Positions 1-5,576 of a stretch of 14,115 nucleotides of DNA are shown one piece after another. Every line of letters begins with the position of its first letter. The first letter of the stretch is position 1. The stretch is from VMCP01 sp964592635 (GTDB lineage Bacteria; Bacteroidota; Bacteroidia; NS11-12g; UBA955). Position numbers and translations under genes: made by a program. Where the stretch lies: the NCBI GenBank assembly GCA_964592635.1, contig CAZQFZ010000067.1, positions 1 to 14,115 on the forward strand, given 5' to 3'. The notes beneath the pieces were generated by a model. It worked only from the letters and a program-made list of their open reading frames with translations, did no database searches and was not told where the DNA came from.

Positions 1-7
1 TTTTCGA

Positions 8-22
8 ACAGTTGCGAACTGT
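8..22 (-). other. short hairpin downstream of tRNA-Ser
   Basis: A perfect 6-bp inverted repeat (ACAGTT / AACTGT) surrounds a 3-nt loop, 7 bases beyond the mature 3' end of the minus-strand tRNA. It could be a 3' processing or termination hairpin for the tRNA transcript. No clear T-run follows before the window edge, so termination is not established. Confidence 0.3.
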
Positions 23-28
23 ACTCAG

Positions 29-113
29 CGGAGAGAGAGGGATTCGAACCCCCGGACCTGTTACAGTCAACGGTTTTCAAGACCGCCGCATTCGACCGCT
101 CTGCCATCTCTCC
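29..113 (-). tRNA. tRNA-Ser (anticodon UGA)
   Basis: Read on the minus strand, an 85-nt cloverleaf is visible. The acceptor stem GGAGAGA pairs with TCTCTCC and is followed by discriminator G. The anticodon loop CTTGAAA carries anticodon TGA at plus positions 77-79, in a 5-bp stem (GCGGT/ACCGT). A long variable arm, as expected for serine tRNAs, precedes the T-arm, whose loop is TTCGAAT. The 3' CCA is not encoded (the next bases read CT). It decodes UCA and related serine codons. A perfect Bacteroidota promoter lies just upstream. Confidence 0.96.
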
Positions 114-124
114 TAACGAGGGTG

Positions 125-155
125 CAAATATAACTAGAAAAAAATTGACATCAAA
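125..155 (-). promoter_or_regulatory. Bacteroidota housekeeping promoter of tRNA-Ser
   Basis: On the minus strand a TTTG box (plus 152-155) is followed after exactly 19 bases by TATATTTG (plus 125-132). This matches the known Bacteroidota -33/-7 pattern TTTG-N19-TAnnTTTG without mismatch. Transcription would start a few bases before the mature tRNA 5' end at 113. The A/T-rich stretch upstream (155-180) resembles an UP-like region. Confidence 0.8.
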
Positions 156-193
156 AAAATATATCGAAAAAATCTAAAAAATTGTCGCAATTA

Positions 194-223
194 CGCCACT
201 ACAAATACCGCCACTACAAATAC
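194..223. repeat. 15-bp tandem repeat, two perfect copies
   Basis: The unit CGCCACTACAAATAC occurs at 194-208 and 209-223, followed by a degenerate partial third copy (CGACATTAC, 224-232). It lies in the 189-base gap between the tRNA and the aminotransferase gene. The same gap also contains two copies of CCCAATTCC (232-240 and 248-256). The gap is strikingly G-poor on the plus strand. No protein-coding interpretation is convincing. Confidence 0.85.
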
Positions 224-302
224 CGACATTACCCAATTCCACCACAACCCAATTCCTCAACCCAGAAAAACCCAACGGTACTAATACCACCCAATCTTCC
301 AA

Positions 303-1133
303 CTACTTTCCGTTCAACTGATCACTCAATACCTTGCTCGCTATACAAACCAATTTCTTGCCCATGTAATCGCCAACCCACTGAATGCCCATCGCTGCAC
401 TCGTTAAAAAGATCTCCCGACAACCACTCAAATCCAACTCCGTCAACTCCCGTTCCACCACCTCGTATCCATACGAACGCGCTAAATCCATGACCGTTTT
501 GCGCATCACCCCGTCAACACAGTACTCCGATAGAGGAGGAGTAAGTATAAAATCCCCCGAAACACCAAAAATATTGGTCGATACGGTTTCGCAAACCCGT
601 CCCATTTCGTTATAAATCACACAATCATCCCACTGCTGCTCCTTGGCGTGAATCCCCGCCATCACATAAATCAACGAACTGCTGGTCTTCAGAAAGCTTA
701 AAAAATTGGAATTTTTACTCAATTCCTTGTAATTGCCCAATACCAGTCCCGTGCGATTCAAGGGATATCCCTCATAATCCAATTCCAGCACTTCTACCAA
801 GGTGCTGGTGTACTGATTCTTGGGCGTGTAAAATCCATCGGCTTCCCGAATGAACGATACCCGAACCCGTGCACTTTTGATGCCTTCTTGTGTGCAAAGC
901 GACTCAATTTGCTGTTCCAATTGCTCAAAACCGCCATCGGGCTCCTGCATTTTTAACAACAATAGCGATTTCTGTACGCGCTGTTCGTGGTGGTAACTGT
1001 GTTGTAACCGTCCCCCGAAAAAGCGCATAGTTTCAAAAAATCCATCGCCATAGCGGTGCGCGCGCGACGATGCCGAAAATATCGGATCCACAGATGTTAC
1101 GGGATCTCCGTTATATAAATATAGTTTTTTCAA
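303..1133 (-). CDS. class IV PLP-dependent aminotransferase (PabC/IlvE/D-amino-acid transaminase fold)
   Basis: This 276-residue protein has the fold-type IV PLP aminotransferase layout. The N-terminal NGD segment (residues 8-10) is followed by RYGDGFFET (27-35). The expected Schiff-base lysine is K149 in FLKTSS, and the conserved glutamate is E182 in the segment CETVSTNIFGV. The family includes aminodeoxychorismate lyase (folate pathway), branched-chain aminotransferases and D-amino-acid transaminases. The length fits the shorter lyase/DAAT members better than a full IlvE, but the exact substrate cannot be decided from sequence. The start codon is TTG at 1131-1133. No in-frame ATG lies nearby, and the TTG start places the conserved NGD segment at its usual distance from the N terminus. 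It begins 14 bases after the stop of the DUF151 gene and is probably cotranscribed with it. The stop is TAG. Confidence 0.88.
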   Translation of the reverse strand: MKKLYLYNGDPVTSVDPIFSASSRAHRYGDGFFETMRFFGGRLQHSYHHEQRVQKSLLLLKMQEPDGGFEQLEQQIESLCTQEGIKSARVRVSFIREADGFYTPKNQYTSTLVEVLELDYEGYPLNRTGLVLGNYKELSKNSNFLSFLKTSSSLIYVMAGIHAKEQQWDDCVIYNEMGRVCETVSTNIFGVSGDFILTPPLSEYCVDGVMRKTVMDLARSYGYEVVERELTELDLSGCREIFLTSAAMGIQWVGDYMGKKLVCIASKVLSDQLNGK

Positions 1134-1147
1134 TGAGTGTTTGGGCT

Positions 1148-1750
1148 TTACTGCCGGCGTTTGATCTCATCGCGAATTTTGGCCGCTCTGCCGTAATCTT
1201 CAATGCTGATGGCTTCATCCAACAATGCCTCCAATTCATCCACGGTGTATAAATCCCAGTGGTTGGTATCGTCGGTTTTTCCTTGGGGGATGATTTCATC
1301 GTCCTGCATGCGTCCGGGCAGTTCAAAATCCATTTCTTCGTCTTCATCCGAATATCCGGCATCATCCAAAATGGATTGAGTAACGAAAATGGGACATTTG
1401 AACTTCATGGCCATGGCAATGGCATCGGAAGTGCGGGAATCGATTCCAACCGAATCTCCATCCCTCGAAAAATAAATGGTGGAATAAAAAATTCCTTCTT
1501 CCAAACGTTCAATCACCACTTCGCGAATATCTACCGTGAAATGTTTCAATGTATTGCGAAACAAATCGTGGGTGAGGGGACGGGAAGACTGGATGTTTTC
1601 CAACTCCATCGCAATGGATTGTGCTTCAACGGCTCCGATGAGAACCGGCAATTGGGTTTTGGTGATGGGACTGTGCAAAACGAGTGTGTAAGCACCGTGA
1701 CTGTGTGCTGGAAGTATGGTTTTGATGAAAACTTCAACCCGTTTGCTCAT
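1148..1750 (-). CDS. DUF151 bifunctional-nuclease-family protein with C-terminal UVR motif
   Basis: This 200-residue soluble protein has two parts. Residues 1 to about 130 match the DUF151 (bifunctional nuclease, BFN-like) family, including the segments LPVLIGAVEAQSIAM and GIDSRTSDAIAMAMKFKCPI. After an acidic linker, residues about 165-200 form a UVR (UvrB/UvrC-type) helical motif ending in ISIEDYGRAAKIRDEIKRR. This two-domain arrangement is common in Bacteroidota. Nuclease activity is known for a plant member, but the bacterial role is poorly defined. UVR motifs usually mediate protein-protein contact. The gene starts at ATG (1748-1750) just after an intrinsic terminator that insulates it from etfA, so it probably has its own start signal. 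I saw no clean -7/-33 pair. The aminotransferase follows in the same operon. Confidence 0.9.
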   Translation of the reverse strand: MSKRVEVFIKTILPAHSHGAYTLVLHSPITKTQLPVLIGAVEAQSIAMELENIQSSRPLTHDLFRNTLKHFTVDIREVVIERLEEGIFYSTIYFSRDGDSVGIDSRTSDAIAMAMKFKCPIFVTQSILDDAGYSDEDEEMDFELPGRMQDDEIIPQGKTDDTNHWDLYTVDELEALLDEAISIEDYGRAAKIRDEIKRRQ

Positions 1751-1769
1751 AATGTTATCCCTAAGTTAC

Positions 1770-1802
1770 AAAAAAAAGTCCGCACGTGGTGACGCGCGGA
1801 CT
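1770..1802 (-). terminator. intrinsic terminator of the etfBA operon
   Basis: In the minus-strand transcript AGTCCGC pairs with GCGGACT. The stem extends through one G.U pair and CGT/ACG to a CACC tetraloop (about 11 bp), then runs into eight T residues. On the plus strand the G.U position would be an A.C mismatch and no T-run follows. The element is therefore oriented for the minus strand. It lies 15 bases after the etfA stop and 19 bases before the DUF151 start. Confidence 0.88.
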
Positions 1803-1816
1803 GGATATTTTTCAAA

Positions 1817-2758
1817 TTAATTTTTAAGTGCTTGAATCAACTGGGGTAAAACTTCGAATGCATCACCCACGATTCCGTAATCCGCCGCTTTGAAGAAAGG
1901 CGCTTCGGGATCTTTATTGATGGCAACAATGGTCTTACTGCTGCTCACACCCGCCAAATGCTGAATGGCACCAGAAATTCCCACGGCAATGTACAAATTG
2001 GGCTTAATGGTGATACCGGTTTGACCTACGTGCTCAGAGTGTGGACGCCAGTCCATGTCGCTAACGGGCTTAGAACAAGCAGTAGCTGCGCCTAAGAGGT
2101 TGGCTAATTCTTCGATCATGTGCCAGTTTTCAGGACCTTTCATTCCACGTCCACCAGAAACCACGATTTCCGCTTCGGTCAACGGAATTTTTCCGCTGGC
2201 TTTTTCGGTTTTCACGATGCTGATTTTGCTGGAATCCAGGGCTACGCTGTGATTTTCAACAGCAACAGCCGATCCAGAGTTATTTAATTCAAAGGAGTTG
2301 GGGGTTAAGGCCAACACTTTTACATCTTTGGTTAATTGAGTGTAAGCAAATGCTTTTCCAGAAAACACGCCGCGTTTAACTGTGAAACCGTTGCTGGTAT
2401 CGGGGTATGAAATTACGTTGGTTGCCAAGGAAGCGTTCAATGAAACCGCTACACGAGGTGCCAAGGATTTACCGGAATAGGTATTGGAAATTACCACGAT
2501 TTTAGCGCCTAAATCAGCACAAGCTTTAGAGAAAGCAGCGCTTAAATTGTCGGCAGTGAAATCCGATGTAGAAGCAATGCTTACCACTTTATCAGCTCCG
2601 TAGGTTCCCAATTGGTCGCTTCCGGAAATGTTATTGAACGTAACCGCGATGCAGCTCATCCCCATATCTGAAGCCACTTTTTTCCCATAGGAAATAGCTT
2701 CTAAAGATGATTTCTTGTATTGTTGGTTATCGATTTCGGCAAAAATAACTACGCTCAT
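1817..2758 (-). CDS. etfA: electron transfer flavoprotein, alpha subunit
   Basis: This 313-residue protein is the usual length for an ETF alpha subunit. The C-terminal FAD domain is diagnostic. It contains GGRGMK at residues 202-207, then PVSDMDWRPHSEHVGQTG, GISGAIQH, INKDPEAPFFKAADYGIVGD and a final helix (EVLPQLIQAL). With EtfB it forms the FAD- and AMP-containing heterodimer that takes electrons from acyl-CoA and other dehydrogenases and passes them to ETF:quinone oxidoreductase. This occurs in the cytoplasm or at the inner face of the membrane. Its ATG (2756-2758) follows the etfB stop after a single base, so the two subunits are translated from one message at similar levels. A strong terminator follows. 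Confidence 0.97.
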   Translation of the reverse strand: MSVVIFAEIDNQQYKKSSLEAISYGKKVASDMGMSCIAVTFNNISGSDQLGTYGADKVVSIASTSDFTADNLSAAFSKACADLGAKIVVISNTYSGKSLAPRVAVSLNASLATNVISYPDTSNGFTVKRGVFSGKAFAYTQLTKDVKVLALTPNSFELNNSGSAVAVENHSVALDSSKISIVKTEKASGKIPLTEAEIVVSGGRGMKGPENWHMIEELANLLGAATACSKPVSDMDWRPHSEHVGQTGITIKPNLYIAVGISGAIQHLAGVSSSKTIVAINKDPEAPFFKAADYGIVGDAFEVLPQLIQALKN

Positions 2759-2759
2759 A

Positions 2760-3491
2760 TTAAATAACTTTTACTTCGTTTTTAAGAATGTTGATCAACT
2801 CAGATGCGTTCTCAGCATCAATTAATTTCACGCCGCTCTTGGGAGCTGGGGTTTCGTAGGATGCGTAAACTGTTGCAGCGTTAGCAGCAGTTGCGGCCAA
2901 AACCTGCAAGGGTTTGGTACGAGCTGCCATGATTCCACGCATGTTGGGAATACGAGGTTCGCACAAATCCTTTTGAGCGGATGCTACCACGGGTGCTGGG
3001 CAAGTCACCGTTTCACGTCCCCCATCAATATCGCGAACGAATTCAAACGTTCCACCGTTGTAGTTGATTTCGGTAACTACGTTTACGCTGGGAAGATTCA
3101 ACAAAGCGCCTAAAAGACCACAAACAGCACCGCCGTTGTAATCGATAGACTCTCTTCCAGTTAAAATCAAATCGTATCCACCGGCAATTGCGGCAATTTG
3201 TTCTGCAACAAACTGAGCATCAACAGGATCAGCATCAATACGAATGGCTTCGTTTACACCCATTGAAAGGGCTTTACGAATGCTCGCTTCGGTATCAGCT
3301 AAGCCCACGTGAACCACGGTAACGGTTCCGTTGTTGGCCTCTGCCAATTCCAAGCCACGAGTAATGGCCAATTCGTCGTAAGGATTGATAATGTATTGAA
3401 CTCCTTGTTTGTTGAACGCCGTATTGTTATCGGTGAAGGTGATTTTGGTGGTGGTGTCGGGAACGACACTCATGCAAACTAGTACTTTCAT
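2760..3491 (-). CDS. etfB: electron transfer flavoprotein, beta subunit
   Basis: This 243-residue protein carries the ETF beta hallmarks. It starts with MKVLVCMSVVPD. The middle has DLILTGRESIDYNGGAVCG. The beta signature runs VRDIDGGRETV...PAPVVASAQKDLCEPRIPNMRGIMAA. The subunit binds AMP and contributes the dehydrogenase-docking loop of the heterodimer. It is the first gene of the etfB-etfA operon. It starts at ATG (3489-3491), with a TATTTTTG -7 box close upstream on the same strand, giving a short leader. It is divergent from the Mur ligase gene across an 80-base shared intergenic region. Confidence 0.97.
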   Translation of the reverse strand: MKVLVCMSVVPDTTTKITFTDNNTAFNKQGVQYIINPYDELAITRGLELAEANNGTVTVVHVGLADTEASIRKALSMGVNEAIRIDADPVDAQFVAEQIAAIAGGYDLILTGRESIDYNGGAVCGLLGALLNLPSVNVVTEINYNGGTFEFVRDIDGGRETVTCPAPVVASAQKDLCEPRIPNMRGIMAARTKPLQVLAATAANAATVYASYETPAPKSGVKLIDAENASELINILKNEVKVI

Positions 3492-3508
3492 TCCAAGAGA
3501 ATTTACTG

Positions 3509-3516
3509 CAAAAATA
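3509..3516 (-). promoter_or_regulatory. -7 box of the etfBA promoter
   Basis: TATTTTTG on the minus strand matches TAnnTTTG exactly and lies 17 bases upstream of the etfB ATG. The expected -33 position reads GAAC instead of TTTG. The promoter is therefore incomplete by consensus and may be weak or activator-dependent. Confidence 0.5.
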
Positions 3517-3559
3517 CAATTTTCTTTGTCATAATGTTCAGTGGATTTCTAAAAGGTTG

Positions 3560-3567
3560 TAGTTTCG
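3560..3567 (+). promoter_or_regulatory. possible -7 box of the Mur ligase gene
   Basis: TAGTTTCG differs from TAnnTTTG at one base and ends 4 bases before the ATG at 3572. If real, the message would be leaderless or nearly so. No TTTG is seen at the expected -33 distance. Confidence 0.25.
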
Positions 3568-3571
3568 CGAC

Positions 3572-4900
3572 ATGACCCGTTATCACTTCATAGCAATTGG
3601 TGGTGCTGTAATGCACAATTTGGCGTTGGAACTTCATGCGTTGGGGCATTATGTGCAAGGCAGCGACGATGAAATTTTTGATCCAGCTAAGTCGCGTTTG
3701 GCACAAGCGGGGCTGCTTCCGGAGTCATTAGGATGGTTTCCAGAACGGATCGACGCATCGTTGGATGCGGTTATTTTGGGGATGCACGCGCGGATCGACA
3801 ATCCGGAGCTGCTCAAGGCCCAAGAATTAGGACTGAAAATTTACAGTTTCCCGGAATTTATTTTTCATCACAGTCAAAACAAACAGCGTTTGGTGGTGGC
3901 CGGCAGTCACGGTAAAACAACATCTACGGCCATGTTGATGCATGTGTTGAAGTCTTGTGGTAGGGATTTTGATTATCTCGTGGGATCGTTGATTGATGGT
4001 TACGATCGAATGGTTCGTTTGTCGGACGCGCCTGTTATGATTATTGAAGGGGATGAGTATTTGACATCGCCGGTAGATCGTACTCCCAAATTTTGGCATT
4101 ACAAGCCGCATCACGCCATGATTACAGGTGTGGCTTGGGATCATATCAATGTGTTTCCCACATTTGAGAACTATGTATATCAGTTTGAAGAATTTTTAAA
4201 AACCGTTGAAAACAACGTGTTTTACTACTCCGAAGATGAAGTGTTGCAGCGGATTTGTGACACTAATCCTGCAAATCCAAAAGCAGTGAACTTCGAATCG
4301 TATTCGGCGCCCGAATATACCAACGGCACATCGGGTGTGGTGGTTTTGGGACAATATCAATTACCGTTTTTTGGTAAGCACAACGTTGAAAATGCGGCGG
4401 CCGTGGTTAAAATGGCCGGTTGTTTAGGAATTTCTGCCCACGATGCTTGGTCGGCTCTTGAACAATTTCCCGGAACGGCAAAGCGATTGGAAAAATTGAA
4501 AGATACTCCCGAAGAAGTCGTTTTCCGAGATTTTGCTCATGCACCTTCCAAAGTAAAAGCAACGGTTTCAGCGGTGCGGGAACAATATCCGAATCATCGA
4601 TTTATCGCTGTGTTTGAATTGCATACCTATTCGAGTTTAATGCCTGAGTTTATGTCGCAATATTCAGGTTGTTTTCAAGGAGCAGATGAAACCTTGGTTT
4701 TGTTTGATCCCCATGTATTTGAAATCAAGAAAATGGACGTCCCCAGTAAAGAAACCGTCTATTCCCGAATCCAAACCGGAGAAGTTTTCAATAGTGCCAC
4801 AGAATTGCAACAACGAGTTCAAGAATTACGCAAACAAACCGATAAACCCATGGTTCTTCTGCTGATGTCGAGCGGCAATTTCGGCGGGCAAGTTTTTTGA
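3572..4900 (+). CDS. mpl: Mur ligase of the Mpl type (UDP-N-acetylmuramate:tripeptide ligase)
   Basis: This 442-residue cytoplasmic ATP-dependent ligase has three Mur domains. An N-terminal Rossmann-like UDP-binding domain contains FIAIGG and GSDDEIFDPAKSRL. The central ATPase has the P-loop GSHGKTT at 111-117, EGDEY near 160, WDHINVFPT at about 189-197 and GKHN at 268-271. The C-terminal domain includes DFAHAPSK at about 320-327 and LLLMSSGNFGG near the end. Mpl attaches the recycled tripeptide L-Ala-gamma-D-Glu-meso-DAP to UDP-MurNAc. The length is close to E. coli Mpl (about 457) and the start fits the family. DFAHAPSK replaces the usual DFAHHP of proteobacterial Mpl, which is common in the Bacteroidota branch as I recall it. 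The exact peptide substrate in this branch is inferred. Its neighbour across the toxin-antitoxin module also acts on peptidoglycan. Confidence 0.88.
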   Translation: MTRYHFIAIGGAVMHNLALELHALGHYVQGSDDEIFDPAKSRLAQAGLLPESLGWFPERIDASLDAVILGMHARIDNPELLKAQELGLKIYSFPEFIFHHSQNKQRLVVAGSHGKTTSTAMLMHVLKSCGRDFDYLVGSLIDGYDRMVRLSDAPVMIIEGDEYLTSPVDRTPKFWHYKPHHAMITGVAWDHINVFPTFENYVYQFEEFLKTVENNVFYYSEDEVLQRICDTNPANPKAVNFESYSAPEYTNGTSGVVVLGQYQLPFFGKHNVENAAAVVKMAGCLGISAHDAWSALEQFPGTAKRLEKLKDTPEEVVFRDFAHAPSKVKATVSAVREQYPNHRFIAVFELHTYSSLMPEFMSQYSGCFQGADETLVLFDPHVFEIKKMDVPSKETVYSRIQTGEVFNSATELQQRVQELRKQTDKPMVLLLMSSGNFGGQVF

Positions 4901-4926
4901 GAATGTTTTTGAATTTTGTATATTTG
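4896..4926 (+). promoter_or_regulatory. Bacteroidota promoter of the HEPN/MNT module
   Basis: TTTG (4896-4899), a 19-base spacer and TATATTTG (4919-4926) match the consensus exactly. The start codon at 4935 follows 8 bases after the -7 box. The -33 box overlaps the TGA stop of the preceding Mur ligase gene. The toxin-antitoxin pair therefore has its own transcription start despite lying close behind a co-directional gene. Confidence 0.8.
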
Positions 4927-4934
4927 TTTTAATC

Positions 4935-5243
4935 ATGAAATCAGAAAATATCCAATTAGATAAAATTGCAACAATTTGTAAAACCCATCATGTTATGGAG
5001 TTATTCTTATTTGGATCAGCGTTAACCGAAAAATTTAATTCTGAAAGCGATATTGATTTAGCAGTAAATTTTAAATTGACGGAAATAAGTAACTATTCAG
5101 AAAATTACTTTGCTTTGAAAGATTCACTTCAAAAAATTTTACATAGATCAGTTGATTTGATTGAAATGCAAAGCATCAAAAATCCATATTTTAAACAGTC
5201 TCTGGATACATCTAAGCAAATCATATATGGAAGTGGAAATTGA
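4935..5243 (+). CDS. mntA: minimal nucleotidyltransferase antitoxin (MntA-type)
   Basis: This 102-residue protein has the minimal nucleotidyltransferase fold. The active-site motif GSX10DXD is complete: G27-S28, ten residues, then D39-I40-D41. A third acidic residue is plausible at D74 (SVDLIE). In characterised HEPN/MNT pairs the MNT protein neutralises the HEPN toxin by transferring AMP groups from ATP to the tyrosine of the toxin's RX4HXY motif. The downstream HEPN reading frame starts inside this gene (17-base overlap), which is the usual arrangement. All catalytic residues are intact even though the partner is interrupted. The gene is visibly richer in A and T than its flanks, consistent with a transferred module. 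Assignment to the family is firm. Its activity here is inferred. Confidence 0.9.
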   Translation: MKSENIQLDKIATICKTHHVMELFLFGSALTEKFNSESDIDLAVNFKLTEISNYSENYFALKDSLQKILHRSVDLIEMQSIKNPYFKQSLDTSKQIIYGSGN

Positions 5244-5571
5244 GATTAAAACTTGGCTATATGATATCTTGAATGCTATTATAGAAATAGAAAGTTTTGT
5301 TGAAGATATGCCCTTTGATTTTGTTGCTTATCAAAATGATTAACGAACAAGAAGGGCTGTAGAAAGAAACATTGAGATAATTGGAGAGGCAATGAAACGG
5401 ATAATTCAACGGAATGCGCAAATAGGACTTTCAGATGCACGACAAATAGTATATACGAGAAACAGAATCATACATGGTTATGATAGCGTATCAGATGAGT
5501 TTATTTGGTCAATTGTAACAAATCATTTACCCAAATTGAAAATTGAAGTTTCTAAAATATTAGGTGAATAA
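5227..5571 (+). pseudogene. hepT: HEPN-domain toxin (HepT-type, DUF86) interrupted by an in-frame TAA
   Basis: Read from the ATG at 5227, one frame encodes 38 residues, a TAA stop at 5341-5343 and then 75 further residues in the same frame to a second TAA at 5569-5571. The 114-codon total is a normal HepT length. The second part holds the family core: RRAVERNIEIIGEA, then the RX4HXY motif R78-NRII-H83-G-Y85 and an IW...LPKLK tail. The motif combines the RNase signature with the tyrosine that MntA modifies. The frame is maintained across the stop, so a single base substitution (for example AAA, GAA or CAA to TAA) is the simplest explanation. The N-terminal fragment lacks the catalytic motif, so the toxin should be inactive unless the stop is read through or the sequence is in error. 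A later ATG at 5392 would give only a partial protein that still contains the motif. Confidence 0.9.
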
Positions 5572-5576
5572 GAGAA

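Noticed and set aside
240..302. G-quadruplex on the minus strand of the tRNA-aminotransferase gap
   Set aside because: There are four GGG tracts, but the loops between them are long, so formation would be weak.
182..493. Plus-strand 103-residue frame with RHYKY repeats near the left end
   Set aside because: It begins with TTG in a tandem repeat and its second half is antisense to the well-supported aminotransferase. It has a Pro/Ser/Thr-rich, family-less composition.
1259..1792. Plus-strand 177-residue open frame opposite the DUF151 gene
   Set aside because: It is a mirror of the minus-strand gene, whose protein has clear domains. It would also run through the terminator hairpin and has no recognisable motif.
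5341..5343. Reassigned or recoded TAA codon in hepT
   Set aside because: Other genes in the window end at TAA in the normal way, and no recoding signal is apparent. A nonsense mutation or sequence error is simpler.
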